Shown: in pieces, positions 16,427-25,660 of the stretch
How the letters are laid out: each line of letters opens with the position of its first letter
Numbering within the stretch: the first letter of the stretch is position 1
Origin: Pseudoprimorskyibacter insulae
Lineage (GTDB): Bacteria; Pseudomonadota; Alphaproteobacteria; Rhodobacterales; Rhodobacteraceae
Reading direction: 5' to 3'
DNA: 64,000 nt
Assembly (NCBI RefSeq): GCF_900302505.1
Contig: NZ_OMOJ01000002.1
Coordinates: forward strand, 186,001-250,000
The notes under the pieces: generated by a model
The model's database searches: none
What the model saw: the letters and a program-made list of their open reading frames with translations, nothing else
Told to the model about the DNA's origin: nothing
Translations under genes and position numbers: made by a program

Positions 16427-17910
16427 AGCTTGATCCAGGCGGTTTTCAGGTCGAGGTACTTTTCGAACGCGTGCAGCGATTTGTCATGCCCGTTGCCCGA
16501 TTGTTTGACCCCGCCCAGCGGCACGGTGATGTCCGATCCGCCATAGGTGTTGACGTGGACAACGCCCGCTTTGATGCGGCGCACCATCTTGTGGGCGCGG
16601 CTTAGGTTGGCCGTCCATACGGCTGAGGCCAGCCCGAATTCCGTGCCGTTGGCGATGCGCAGGGCTTCTTCCTCGGTGTCGAAGGGAATGACGGCCAGAA
16701 CCGGGCCAAACACCTCTTGCTGCGCGATGCGGTCTGATGGTTCGACCCCGGTGACGATGGTTGGCTCCATGAAATAGCCGCCGGTGTCTTCGAGGATGCG
16801 TTTGCCGCCAAGCGCAATGGTGCGACCCTGTTCATGTGCTTCGGCCACAAACCCAAGGTTCTGTTCCAACTGGCGCAGGCTATTGACCGCCCCGGCATTG
16901 GTGGTTGGGTCCAGCGGATCGCCGACCTTCATCGCCTTGGCGTGATGGGCCAGCAGTTCGACAAATTCGTCGTGGATTGATCGTTCGACCAAAAGGCGCG
17001 ACCCGGCCACGCAGACCTGGCCAGAGTTGCGGAAGATCCCAGCGGCAGAAACCTTTGCCGCCTCATTCAAGTCAAGTGCGTCGGCAAAGACGATGTTCGC
17101 CGATTTGCCGCCCAGTTCCAGATAGACGCGTTTCAGGTTCGACCGCGCTGCGTTTTCCAGCAGGCGGCGGCCAACCGGGCCAGACCCGGTGAAGACCAGA
17201 ACATCCACGTCCATTGAGGTTGCCAGCGCTTCGCCCACAACCGCCCCTTCGCCGGTCACCACGTTCAATACGCCATTCGGCATTCCCGCCTCAACCGCCA
17301 GTTCGGCGATGCGGATCAACGCAAGCGAAGCGGTCTCCGCCGGTTTCAGCACCACAGTGCAGCCCGCCGCCAGCGCCGGCCCCAGTTTCCAGGCACCAAT
17401 CATCTGCGGAAAGTTCCACGGCACGATGGCCGCCACCACGCCCACCGGTTCGCGGTGCACCAGCCCCAGCGCATCGGGTGCGGTCGGGGCGATTTCGCCG
17501 GTCATCTTGTCAATCGCCTCGGCGTAATAGCGGATCGACCCGGCGGCAGACAGGGGTTCAGCCTTCAGCGCCATGCCGATTTCGGTGCCGTTGTTGCGCA
17601 CCCCCAGAACCGCCAGTTCCAGCGCGTTCTGTTCGATCAGGTCGGCCCATTTCAGCATGACCTTGCGCCGCTGCGCCGGGGCCAGTTCAGACCAGCGCCC
17701 ATCGTCAAAGGCGCGGCGGGCAGCGGCAATCGCGGCATCGGCATCTTGTTTGGTCCCGCGCGCCATGGTCGTCAGGACGGTGCCATCCAAAGGCGAGATG
17801 ACGTCCATCACTTGCCCGTCAGATGCGGCGCAGATCTGACCGTCGATCAGATGGCCTGCGGGGGGAACGGGGCTATGGCGAAGGGCGTCGATACGCGATT
17901 GGTCCAGCAT
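16423..17910 (-). CDS. NAD-dependent aldehyde dehydrogenase (PuuC-like)
   Basis: 495 residues. FTGSGPVGRRL is the cofactor loop, LELGGKSANIV carries the general base Glu and NSGQVC the catalytic Cys. Length and motifs resemble gamma-glutamyl-gamma-aminobutyraldehyde or betaine-aldehyde type dehydrogenases, but the substrate is not fixed. GAGG lies before the ATG at 17910. It sits alone on the minus strand between ahcY's terminator and the GFA gene, so it is probably transcribed from the short gap at 17911-17986. Confidence 0.9.
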   Translation of the reverse strand: MLDQSRIDALRHSPVPPAGHLIDGQICAASDGQVMDVISPLDGTVLTTMARGTKQDADAAIAAARRAFDDGRWSELAPAQRRKVMLKWADLIEQNALELAVLGVRNNGTEIGMALKAEPLSAAGSIRYYAEAIDKMTGEIAPTAPDALGLVHREPVGVVAAIVPWNFPQMIGAWKLGPALAAGCTVVLKPAETASLALIRIAELAVEAGMPNGVLNVVTGEGAVVGEALATSMDVDVLVFTGSGPVGRRLLENAARSNLKRVYLELGGKSANIVFADALDLNEAAKVSAAGIFRNSGQVCVAGSRLLVERSIHDEFVELLAHHAKAMKVGDPLDPTTNAGAVNSLRQLEQNLGFVAEAHEQGRTIALGGKRILEDTGGYFMEPTIVTGVEPSDRIAQQEVFGPVLAVIPFDTEEEALRIANGTEFGLASAVWTANLSRAHKMVRRIKAGVVHVNTYGGSDITVPLGGVKQSGNGHDKSLHAFEKYLDLKTAWIKL

Positions 17911-17986
17911 TTTGGCCTCAGAGTATGAATTTCAGGGAAAAGCGAGCGTCGTAAGCATACCTATCTTAACGCGGTCAGATACTGGC

Positions 17987-18026
17987 AAATAAAAAGCCCG
18001 CCCGTCAACGGTTGTGACGGGCGGGC
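17987..18026 (-). terminator. Rho-independent terminator of ahcY
   Basis: On the minus strand a 12-bp perfect stem (17996-18007 with 18015-18026, seven-base loop) is followed by TTTTTATTT, 22 bases after the ahcY stop codon. Confidence 0.92.
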
Positions 18027-18048
18027 CAAGAAATCGCGTTTGGAACAC

Positions 18049-19437
18049 TTAGTAGCGGTAGTGTTCCGGCTTGAACGGGCCTTCGGGCGTGACGCCGATG
18101 TAGGACGCCTGATCCGAATTCAGCTGAGTCAGCTTCGCGCCGATCTTGGCAAGGTGCAGACGCGCGACCTTTTCATCCAGATGTTTGGGCAGGATGTAGA
18201 CGTCGTTCTTGTACTGATCGCCTTTGGTCCACAGTTCGATCTGCGCCAGCACCTGATTGGTAAAGCTGGCCGACATCACGAAAGACGGGTGGCCCGTTGC
18301 GTTGCCAAGGTTCAACAGACGGCCTTCGGACAAAAGGATGATCCGGCTGCCCGAGGGCATCTCGATCATGTCGACCTGTTCCTTGATGTTCGTCCACTTG
18401 TGATTGCGCAGGTTGGCGACCTGAATTTCGTTGTCGAAGTGGCCGATGTTGCCGACGATCGCCATGTCCTTCATCTCGCGCATATGCTCGATGCGGATAA
18501 CGTCCTTGTTGCCGGTGGTGGTGATGAAGATATCGGCGCTATCGACCACATCCTCCAGCACAACCACTTCAAACCCGTCCATCGCGGCTTGAAGTGCACA
18601 GATCGGATCGACCTCAGTTACTTTCACGCGGGCGCCGGCACCGCGCAGCGACGCGGCCGAGCCTTTGCCCACATCGCCATAGCCGCAGACCACGGCAACC
18701 TTACCGGCCATCATCACATCGGTCGCGCGGCGGATGCCGTCGACCAGCGATTCCTTACAGCCGTATTTGTTGTCGAACTTCGACTTGGTGACGGAATCGT
18801 TCACGTTGATCGCGGGGAAGGGCAGTTGGCCCTTCTTCACCAGCTCATAGAGGCGGTGAACGCCGGTGGTGGTTTCCTCGGACACTCCCTTGATCTGGTC
18901 GCGCATCTTGGTGAACCAACCGGGGCTGGCCGCCATGCGCTTCTTGATCTGGGCTTTGATAACCTCTTCTTCTTCGGATTGCGGCACGGGGATGATGTCT
19001 TCACCCGCTTCGGCGCGTGCGCCCAGCAGAACGTACAGCGTCGCATCGCCGCCATCGTCCAGGATCATGTTCGGGCCGTCGGCAAACTGGAACGATTTGT
19101 CCAGATAATCCCAATGTTCTTCAAGGCTTTGGCCTTTGATCGCAAAGACCGGAACGCCCGCTGCGGCAATGGCCGCCGCCGCGTGATCTTGGGTCGAAAA
19201 GATGTTGCACGACGCCCAACGCACATCGGCGCCCAAGGCCACCAGCGTTTCGATCAGAACGGCGGTCTGAATGGTCATGTGCAGGCTGCCGACAATGCGC
19301 GCGCCCTTCAGCGGCTGGCTCTCGCCATATTCTTCACGGCAGGCCATCAGGCCCGGCATTTCCGTTTCGGCGATGTCCAGTTCCTTGCGGCCAAAATCGG
19401 CCAGCGCGATGTCCTTGACGATATAGTCCTGGCCCAT
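18049..19437 (-). CDS. ahcY: Adenosylhomocysteinase (S-adenosylhomocysteine hydrolase)
   Basis: 462 residues from the ATG at 19437, which has AGGAG upstream; the longer frame to 19506 lacks homology. Visible are the N-terminal [20 protein letters not shown], the NAD-binding [10 protein letters not shown], and a C-terminal ending [10 protein letters not shown] typical of the enzyme. It cleaves S-adenosylhomocysteine to adenosine and homocysteine, regenerating methylation capacity in the cytosol. It is monocistronic, ended by a strong hairpin. I saw no convincing SAH or SAM riboswitch in its 5' region. Confidence 0.97.
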   Translation of the reverse strand: MGQDYIVKDIALADFGRKELDIAETEMPGLMACREEYGESQPLKGARIVGSLHMTIQTAVLIETLVALGADVRWASCNIFSTQDHAAAAIAAAGVPVFAIKGQSLEEHWDYLDKSFQFADGPNMILDDGGDATLYVLLGARAEAGEDIIPVPQSEEEEVIKAQIKKRMAASPGWFTKMRDQIKGVSEETTTGVHRLYELVKKGQLPFPAINVNDSVTKSKFDNKYGCKESLVDGIRRATDVMMAGKVAVVCGYGDVGKGSAASLRGAGARVKVTEVDPICALQAAMDGFEVVVLEDVVDSADIFITTTGNKDVIRIEHMREMKDMAIVGNIGHFDNEIQVANLRNHKWTNIKEQVDMIEMPSGSRIILLSEGRLLNLGNATGHPSFVMSASFTNQVLAQIELWTKGDQYKNDVYILPKHLDEKVARLHLAKIGAKLTQLNSDQASYIGVTPEGPFKPEHYRY

Positions 19438-19596
19438 GATCGGCTCCTGTATCTGATGTTGGCCCGCACCTAGCACTGTCTGGGTCATTCGGCAACGATC
19501 CGGCACTTAAGAGGTAACCGGGAGATGAATAGGGGTATTCCCGCTTGCACCATATCGGGCGGGCTTTTACCCAATTGGAAAACACAGGACACCGGC

Positions 19597-20193
19597 ATGG
19601 CCAAACAACCCCGCGCATGGCAACGGATGCTCTCTGGGCGCCGTCTTGATCTGCTCGACCCGACCCCGGTCGACATCGAGATCGAGGACATCGCCCATGG
19701 CCTTGCCTTTGTCGCGCGCTGGAATGGCCAGACCAAGGGCGATTTTGCCTATTCGGTGGCGGAACATTCGCTTCTAGTGACTGATTTATTCATCCGACTG
19801 AACCAAGAATTGCCGGTGAAATGGCGGTTGGCCGCGCTGCTGCATGACGCGCCAGAATACGTGATCGGCGATATGATCTCGCCGGTCAAAGCCGCCGTCG
19901 GCCCCGATTATGGCAAGCTGGATGATCGTCTGACTGCCGCCATTCATATCCGGTTTGGCTTGCCCGCCAAGATCCCCGGATCGGTTAAACGCGCGATCAA
20001 GCAGGCCGACAATATCAGCGCCTGGATGGAGGCGACGCAAATCGCCGGTTTCACCGAAGACGAGGCGGATAACCTGTTCGGGCGGCCCGATGCCAAGGTG
20101 ATCGACGGCTTGACGATTGTTCTGCGTCCGCCGGTTGAGGCCCGAAATGACTATACCGCCCGTGTGGCGGAATTATTGGATCAAATGAAATGA
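19597..20193 (+). CDS. HD-domain hydrolase, YfbR (5'-deoxynucleotidase)-like
   Basis: 198 residues. The HD signature appears as SVAEHSLLV, LLHDAPEYVIGD (His-Asp pair) and IKQADNIS (final Asp). These match the YfbR/YqfB group that dephosphorylates deoxynucleoside monophosphates. The ATG at 19597 follows AGGA; an earlier frame start at 19525 is unsupported. It overlaps the GNAT gene by 4 bases. Confidence 0.85.
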   Translation: MAKQPRAWQRMLSGRRLDLLDPTPVDIEIEDIAHGLAFVARWNGQTKGDFAYSVAEHSLLVTDLFIRLNQELPVKWRLAALLHDAPEYVIGDMISPVKAAVGPDYGKLDDRLTAAIHIRFGLPAKIPGSVKRAIKQADNISAWMEATQIAGFTEDEADNLFGRPDAKVIDGLTIVLRPPVEARNDYTARVAELLDQMK

Positions 20194-20678
20194 CAGATAT
20201 CACTGTTCGCCGCGCAGGCCCTTTGGATGCCCGTCCCATCGCTGATCTTCTGAACGATGTGATCGAAGTGGGCGGCACAACGGCCTATACCCAGCCCGTC
20301 AGTGCGGACTATATCGCCGGCCGGATCACCAATGGGCGTCGCGCGTCGTGGCACATTGCCGAGGATGACAGCGGAGACTTGGTCGGTTTCCAATGGATCG
20401 AAGAGATTGACGAGCTTCCAACCGAAGCCGCCAGCATCGCAACATTCGCCCGGATTGGCCGAACCGGTCTTGGGATCGGCTCAAAGCTATTCGCAGCGAC
20501 GGTCAAATCTGCACGTGATCTGGGCTATACATGGATCAACGCCGATATTCGCGCCGACAATGAAGGCGGGCTAATCTATTACCAATCGCGCGGCTTCGAA
20601 GACTACGGGCGCAAAACCGGCATCAAACTGGAAAATGGCCTTATCGTCGACAAAGTGCTCAAGCGCTACGATCTGTGA
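20190..20678 (+). CDS. GNAT-family N-acetyltransferase (phosphinothricin acetyltransferase-like)
   Basis: 162 residues with a GNAT fold: an N-terminal ITVRRAGPLDARPIADL strand-helix, the acetyl-CoA loop RIGRTGLGIGSKLF and the C-terminal NEGGLIYYQSRGF. The layout is like PAT/MnaT acetyltransferases of amino acids or related amines. It is translationally coupled to the HD gene upstream. The substrate is unknown. Confidence 0.87.
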   Translation: MTDITVRRAGPLDARPIADLLNDVIEVGGTTAYTQPVSADYIAGRITNGRRASWHIAEDDSGDLVGFQWIEEIDELPTEAASIATFARIGRTGLGIGSKLFAATVKSARDLGYTWINADIRADNEGGLIYYQSRGFEDYGRKTGIKLENGLIVDKVLKRYDL

Positions 20679-20689
20679 CCGTCCCTGCG

Positions 20690-20730
20690 CTTCTTCTCTT
20701 TCCAAATACGCCAAACCCCGATCAACGCAG
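20690..20730 (-). repeat. Degenerate copy of a GTATTT-AAAG intergenic element
   Basis: On the minus strand this reads GGGGTTTGGCGTATTTGGAA followed by an AGAGAAGAAG purine run. It resembles the distal part of the element after hslU (37223-37247), with GTATTT followed by an A/G-rich tract. It lies between two convergent genes. A match of this kind could be coincidental. Confidence 0.4.
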
Positions 20731-20755
20731 TCACGACGCCTAATATCCGGGCGCC

Positions 20756-20787
20756 AAAAACGCCGAGGCCCCGCATATAGCGGGGCC
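20756..20787 (-). terminator. Likely terminator of regA
   Basis: GGCCCCGC and GCGGGGCC (20767-20774 and 20780-20787) form an 8-bp stem with an ATATA loop. On the minus strand TTTTT follows six bases later (20756-20760), downstream of regA. The displaced T-tract makes it a weaker example. Confidence 0.65.
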
Positions 20788-20837
20788 GAGATTTCGCGCC
20801 GCGCGTCAGCGCGTCCGCTGGATCAACAACTGGAACG

Positions 20838-21392
20838 TCAGCGGGGCGAGCGTTTTGCCAGAATGCGCTGCAACGTCCGGCGGTGCATGTTCAACCGTCG
20901 CGCGGTCTCAGATACGTTCCGATCACAAAGCTCATAGACCCGCTGGATATGCTCCCAACGCACGCGGTCGGCGCTCATTGGGTTTTCCGGCGGTGGCGGC
21001 AAATCGTCGGTCTTGGCCAGCAAAGCGTTGGTGATGTCCGTGGCGTCGGCGGGTTTCGACAGGTAATCCGTCGCACCGATCTTGACCGCGGCCACCGCCG
21101 TAGCAATCGCGCCATAGCCTGTCAGAACGACGATCCGGCTATCGGGGCGTTTGTCGCGGAGCACTTCGACCACATCCAGCCCGTTTCCGTCTTCCAGCCG
21201 TAGATCAACCACAGCGTAAGCGGGTGGACGTGCGGTGGCGACGGCTTTGCCTGCGGCAACGGACCCGGCCATTTCCACGTCAAAGCCGCGTTTTTCCATC
21301 GCTTTGGCCAGCCGTTTCAGGAATGGCTCGTCGTCATCGACAAGCAGCAAGGATTTGTCTTCTCCGATGTCCTGAAGTGCGCGTTCAGCCAA
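20838..21392 (-). CDS. regA: Response regulator RegA/PrrA/ActR
   Basis: 184 residues, the canonical RegA length, if the TTG at 21392 is used. That start has GGGAGGG upstream and puts the phospho-acceptor at Asp63, as in RegA of Rhodobacter. A receiver domain with VDDDEPFL and a switch lysine (LSKPAD) precedes a C-terminal Fis-type helix-turn-helix (SETARRLNMHRRTLQRIL) that is nearly invariant in this family. It is the DNA-binding partner of RegB and controls redox-responsive genes. A GTG at 21407 is an alternative start. It is downstream of senC and probably co-transcribed. No hvrA follows it. Confidence 0.95.
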   Translation of the reverse strand: MAERALQDIGEDKSLLLVDDDEPFLKRLAKAMEKRGFDVEMAGSVAAGKAVATARPPAYAVVDLRLEDGNGLDVVEVLRDKRPDSRIVVLTGYGAIATAVAAVKIGATDYLSKPADATDITNALLAKTDDLPPPPENPMSADRVRWEHIQRVYELCDRNVSETARRLNMHRRTLQRILAKRSPR

Positions 21393-21464
21393 GTGGAGCC
21401 CTCCCACAGTGCGTTTCCCCTAAATCCTCATAACCTGCTGCCAGCAAAGCGTCAAACGTCGCCG

Positions 21465-22088
21465 CTATTTAGCGGCATCAATGAAGCAGGCTGTGCGCTC
21501 GGCCATTTGCTCGGGCGTGTCATCGCGGCGGAACAGTTCGACAAAGCCGTGGCCCGGCAGTGTGAGGTAGGTAAAGGTCGAATGATCGACCAAGTAATAC
21601 TCATCATCGCCGGGTTGTTTCTTGTAATAGGTGCGATAGGCCATGCTGGCGGCTTTCACCTGTTCGGCGCTTCCGGTCAGGCCGATCATTTTCTCGTGCA
21701 GGTTGCCCGCAAAATCGCCAACCGCTTCGGGGGTGTCGCGATCGGGGTCGATGGAAATGAACACCGGCGTGACCGAATAGCCCATTTCATCAAGCACATC
21801 GACCGCATCGGCATTGCGGGCGGTGTCCATCGGGCAGACATCCGGGCAGAAGGTATAACCGAAATAGACCAGCGACGGTTCTGTGATGACGTCTTTGTCG
21901 GTCACGGTTTGGCCGGTTTTGTCGATCAGGGTAAAGGCTCCGCCGATCTGTTCCGCCCCGCCCGCAATGCGCGAGGTGCGGCACTGGGCAAAGATATCGC
22001 TGTCCGGCGCGGGGCGCGATATGTACCAGATCCCACCAAGAAGCGCGGCAACCGCGACAGAGGCCGAAATAGCGGCGATACGGACCAT
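21465..22088 (-). CDS. senC: SCO1/SenC/PrrC family copper-binding protein
   Basis: 207 residues. It has one N-terminal membrane anchor (about residues 5-22), then a thioredoxin-like domain with the copper ligands Cys81 and Cys85 in FCPDVCP and His169 in DHS. The family delivers copper to, or maintains the redox state of, cytochrome oxidase CuA and modulates the RegB signal. It sits divergent from regB and upstream of regA, the classic Rhodobacter order. The ATG at 22088 fits the membrane anchor better than the longer frame. Confidence 0.94.
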   Translation of the reverse strand: MVRIAAISASVAVAALLGGIWYISRPAPDSDIFAQCRTSRIAGGAEQIGGAFTLIDKTGQTVTDKDVITEPSLVYFGYTFCPDVCPMDTARNADAVDVLDEMGYSVTPVFISIDPDRDTPEAVGDFAGNLHEKMIGLTGSAEQVKAASMAYRTYYKKQPGDDEYYLVDHSTFTYLTLPGHGFVELFRRDDTPEQMAERTACFIDAAK

Positions 22089-22175
22089 AGGATACCTTTC
22101 CGAGTTCAGCGTTGATCGTTTGCTACGGCACACCTAACAATTGCCCAAAGTCATGCAAGGGGCGAATGGGCGCAG

Positions 22176-23567
22176 ATGGTTAGCGACGAACTTAGTCTTT
22201 TCAGGGAACACAAGCGCAGCAACTGGATTCGCCTGCGGACGATGATCCTGCTGCGGTGGGTCGCCATCGCGGGGCAGATCATTGCGCTGATCGTGGCGCA
22301 GCGGCTGTACAATCTGCAATTGGAATTGGGGCTGTGCTATCTGGCCGTCGGCGTTTCGGTGATTGGCAACCTGATTGCCATCTTCGTTTTCCCGGAAAAC
22401 AAGCGCCTGTCCGAGAGTGAAAACCTGCTGATGGTTATGTTTGACCTGCTTCAGCTGTGTTTCCTGCTGTTCCTGACCGGAGGTCTGCACAACCCCTTTG
22501 CTGTGCTGGTGCTGGCCCCCGTGACCGTGTCGGCGGCGGTGTTGCCGCTGCGGTCCACGGTGGTTCTGGGGGCGACCGCCTTGTTGCTGATCTCGCTGCT
22601 GGTGGTGTTTCACCTGCCTTTGCGGACGGAACAGGGGTTCGTCCTGCGCATTCCCGACATTTTCGTCTTTGGCCAATGGACCGCGATCACCATCGCGCTG
22701 GTGTTCATTTCGATCTATTCGCGGCGCATCACGGTCGAAATGCACTCGATGGGCGATGCATTGACCGCCACACAAATGGCGCTGTCCCGCGCGCAAAAGC
22801 TGAACGATCTGGGCGGGGTTGTTGCGGCCGCCGCACATGAGCTGGGCACGCCCTTGGCAACGATCAAACTGACCAGCGCCGAGTTGATCGAGGATTTGGA
22901 CGACCGTCCCGATCTGCAAGAGGATGCGCGCCTGATCCGGGACCAAGCGGACCGATGCCGCGATATTCTGCGGTCGATGGGGCGGGCTGGCAAAGACGAT
23001 CTGCATATGCGCACCGCCCCCCTGTCCGAAGTGATCCGAGAGGCCGCCGAGCCGCATGAGGGGCGGGGCATCCAAATTCTGCTGGAACAAACGCCCGGCC
23101 CGGACGGGGATCCGGCGCAGCCGCAAATCCTGCGCCGTCCCGAGGTGATCCACGGGCTACGGAACCTCATTCAGAACGCTGTGGATTTCGCGGAATCGTC
23201 GGTCTGGGTCGAAACGATGTGGACGGATGACGTGATCTCGATCCGGATTGTTGATGATGGCGAAGGCTTCCCGCCGCATTTGATCGGACGGATTGGCGAC
23301 CCCTTTGTGCGCCGACGGAAAACCGAACGTGAAGTCTCGAAGCGGCCCGAATATGAAGGTATGGGGCTTGGTCTGTTCATCGCCAAGACTCTGCTCGAAC
23401 GATCCGGGGCTGAACTTAGCTTTGCCAACGGCTCGGCGCTGTTTGCCCGGTCCGAGGGCAAGGGCAATCGCACCGGCGCCATAGTTGAACTGGTTTGGCC
23501 AAAATCGCGGATTGTGGCCGAGCCAAGTGCCTCTCCTATCGGGGAAAATCTGCCTTTCCTGCCGTAG
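22176..23567 (+). CDS. regB: Redox sensor histidine kinase RegB/PrrB/ActS
   Basis: 463 residues: about six transmembrane segments (residues 23-185), then a HisKA/HATPase core. The H-box AAAHELGTPLA holds His221. The quinone-sensing motif GGLHNPF is at 102-108 and the redox-active cysteine is Cys261 in DRCRDILRSMGRAGKDD. All three are diagnostic for RegB. It phosphorylates RegA under reducing or low-oxygen conditions. It is divergent from senC-regA across an 87-bp gap. Confidence 0.96.
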   Translation: MVSDELSLFREHKRSNWIRLRTMILLRWVAIAGQIIALIVAQRLYNLQLELGLCYLAVGVSVIGNLIAIFVFPENKRLSESENLLMVMFDLLQLCFLLFLTGGLHNPFAVLVLAPVTVSAAVLPLRSTVVLGATALLLISLLVVFHLPLRTEQGFVLRIPDIFVFGQWTAITIALVFISIYSRRITVEMHSMGDALTATQMALSRAQKLNDLGGVVAAAAHELGTPLATIKLTSAELIEDLDDRPDLQEDARLIRDQADRCRDILRSMGRAGKDDLHMRTAPLSEVIREAAEPHEGRGIQILLEQTPGPDGDPAQPQILRRPEVIHGLRNLIQNAVDFAESSVWVETMWTDDVISIRIVDDGEGFPPHLIGRIGDPFVRRRKTEREVSKRPEYEGMGLGLFIAKTLLERSGAELSFANGSALFARSEGKGNRTGAIVELVWPKSRIVAEPSASPIGENLPFLP

Positions 23568-23570
23568 GCG

Positions 23571-23585
23571 TTAACCATTCATTAA
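23571..23585. promoter_or_regulatory. Full CtrA box (TTAA-N7-TTAA)
   Basis: TTAACCATTCATTAA matches the CtrA consensus TTAA-N7-TTAA exactly, 47 bases before the ATG of the PAS-domain gene. CtrA regulation is inferred from the match and from its known use in this order for motility and gene transfer agent control. Confidence 0.7.
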
Positions 23586-23631
23586 CCATTTTGGCCCCAC
23601 GCTTTTCGAAGAACGAACACGAGGGTGCTGA

Positions 23632-25158
23632 ATGCAGGTCATACCGGGCGTGGCCCTATTGGGTGGGTTTTTAGCCGGGATTCCGGTTTGGGCCATGTTT
23701 CAAAGACGTTGGCAGACCGTGCTTTGTGGTGGGGGTGCGCGCCCGCTGGATACGTCACATGCGTCGATGGTGTTTCGCAATGGCTTTCTGGTGGATGCCT
23801 CGCCCGCTTTGACCCGCAGCCTTGGGCTTGATCCGTTGCGTCCAGTCGGCTGGGCCGAAATGGCAAACCTGTTCAACTGGCGCTTTCCCGATTTTCCGGC
23901 CCGCCCGCCCAAAACATCAGTGACCGTCTTTGCCAAGGGCGATGACGCCGCGCAGATGGATATGATCGTATCGGACAAGGCTGTGCGCCTGACGCTGGCA
24001 GATGGGCAGGTTCCCGTTGGCGACGGACATGCGAACCTACGGTCGCACCGCGATCTGGAGCCGCTTCGCGCCGCAATGCTGAGCGCACCGAACCCGATTT
24101 GGCGGCAAGGCCCGTCTGGTAACGTGCTGTGGGCCAATCCGGCCTATTACGATCTGTGCACGTCGCTTGGCCATGTGGATCCGGGCACGCTGCCGCGCGG
24201 TGTCGAGGGCTTGGCCGATGCGCCGCCGGGTGAAACCCTGCGCTGCCGCTTGATCGGAGAACAAAACGATGCGCCGGGCCACTGGTTTGAGGTGACGGCC
24301 ACCGATTATGCCGGGGAAACCGTGTGCTTTGCCAATGACATCAGTGCACAGGTCCAAAGCGAAGCCGCACAGCGAAACTTTGTTCAGACACTGGCCAAGA
24401 CCTTTGCGCATCTTCCCATCGGGCTGGCCATCTTTGACCGCAAGCGGCAGCTGGCGTTGTTCAATCCGGCGCTGATTGACCTGACACAGTTGTCGGCTGA
24501 ATTCCTGTCGGCACGTCCCAGCCTGTTTTCCTTTTTCGACCGGTTGCGTGAAACCCGGATGATGCCTGAACCCAAGGACTATACCCATTGGCGGCAGGAT
24601 ATGGTTGATCTTGTCCGGGCTGCCACCGATGACCGGTATTGCGAAACATGGTCGATGCCCTCGGGGTTGACCTACAAGGTAACGGGGCGGCCACATCCCG
24701 ACGGGGCCATTGCCTTTCTGATCGAAGATATCAGCGCCGAAATCAGCCTGACACGGCGGTTTAGGGCCGAATTGGACCAATCGCAATCGGCGCTGGATGC
24801 GCTTGATGATGCTATCGCGATCTTTTCGCAGATCGGGGTCATGCTGATGTGCAATCAGCAGTTTTCGTCCCTCTGGGATTGCGACCCGGATCAAAGCCTT
24901 CAGGACATGACCGTCATCGACATTAGCCGTAAGTGGCAGCTGTTAAGCGCGCCGAACCCAGCATGGTCCGATTTGCGCGACTTTATCCAAGCCAGCACAG
25001 ACCGCGCCCCGTGGGAGTCTGAGGTGATGCACCGCCGCGATGGTGCCTTGCGGCTGCGGGTGTCGCCGATCAAAGGCGGCAACACGATGGTGCGGTTTGA
25101 ACGGATTGCGCAGGCCGCAGAACCGCAGGTGGAACAGGCCCGTGAGGTTGCGCTCTGA
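23632..25158 (+). CDS. Membrane-anchored PAS-domain protein, possibly a kinase-less DivL-like regulator
   Basis: 508 residues. An N-terminal hydrophobic segment (about 5-23) is followed by PAS-like repeats near residues 145-250, 265-340 and 385-475 (PIGLAIFDRKRQLALFNPAL; DDAIAIFSQIGVMLMCNQQF). No H-box or ATPase domain follows; it ends shortly after the last PAS domain. The size, anchor, PAS array and the CtrA box upstream recall DivL of the CckA-ChpT-CtrA pathway without its kinase part, but I cannot confirm orthology. It is followed within 41 bases by tsaE. Confidence 0.75.
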   Translation: MQVIPGVALLGGFLAGIPVWAMFQRRWQTVLCGGGARPLDTSHASMVFRNGFLVDASPALTRSLGLDPLRPVGWAEMANLFNWRFPDFPARPPKTSVTVFAKGDDAAQMDMIVSDKAVRLTLADGQVPVGDGHANLRSHRDLEPLRAAMLSAPNPIWRQGPSGNVLWANPAYYDLCTSLGHVDPGTLPRGVEGLADAPPGETLRCRLIGEQNDAPGHWFEVTATDYAGETVCFANDISAQVQSEAAQRNFVQTLAKTFAHLPIGLAIFDRKRQLALFNPALIDLTQLSAEFLSARPSLFSFFDRLRETRMMPEPKDYTHWRQDMVDLVRAATDDRYCETWSMPSGLTYKVTGRPHPDGAIAFLIEDISAEISLTRRFRAELDQSQSALDALDDAIAIFSQIGVMLMCNQQFSSLWDCDPDQSLQDMTVIDISRKWQLLSAPNPAWSDLRDFIQASTDRAPWESEVMHRRDGALRLRVSPIKGGNTMVRFERIAQAAEPQVEQAREVAL

Positions 25159-25198
25159 CGGGGTTGCGGGCGGGCATGTTACGCGTCATCTTCGCGCC

Positions 25199-25660
25199 AT
25201 GCATCACGCCGTGATTTCCCATTCGCCCGAACAGACAGCCGACCTTGCCCGCACCATCGCCCGCGATTTGGCCGCTGGCGATGTGATTTTGCTGCATGGT
25301 GAGATCGGTGCAGGCAAGACCCATTTTGCCCGTAGCCTGATCCAATCTCTGCTTGAGGTGCCCGAGGATGTGCCGTCGCCAACCTTCACCTTGATCCAGA
25401 CCTATGACACCTTGAAGGGTGAGGTTTGGCATGCCGATCTGTACCGCCTGTCCAGCCCGGATGAGGCGGTGGAACTGGGGCTGGATGAGGCGTTTGAGAC
25501 AGCGATTTGCCTGATCGAATGGCCGGACCGGCTTGAGGATCTGACCCCGGCATCGGCCCTGACCATGCGCTTTGCCGCGCGGGATGATGACAGCCGGTCG
25601 ATTGAACTGGACTGGTCCGATCCGCGTTGGACGGGTCGTTTGAACAAGGTGCTGTCATGA
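25199..25660 (+). CDS. tsaE: tRNA threonylcarbamoyladenosine biosynthesis ATPase TsaE
   Basis: 153 residues with the Walker A motif GEIGAGKTHFARSL, PSPTFTLIQTY and WHADLYRL, all typical for TsaE (YjeE). It energises the TsaBD complex that makes the universal t6A modification at tRNA position 37. The ATG at 25199 is chosen from family length; the frame extends upstream without homology. It overlaps the next gene by ATGA. Confidence 0.95.
   Translation: MHHAVISHSPEQTADLARTIARDLAAGDVILLHGEIGAGKTHFARSLIQSLLEVPEDVPSPTFTLIQTYDTLKGEVWHADLYRLSSPDEAVELGLDEAFETAICLIEWPDRLEDLTPASALTMRFAARDDDSRSIELDWSDPRWTGRLNKVLS

Noticed and set aside
19438-19596. Possible SAH or SAM riboswitch upstream of ahcY
   Set aside because: I could not find the conserved pseudoknot elements. 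Only a weak promoter-like TTGCCG-N17-TAGGTG is visible on the minus strand.
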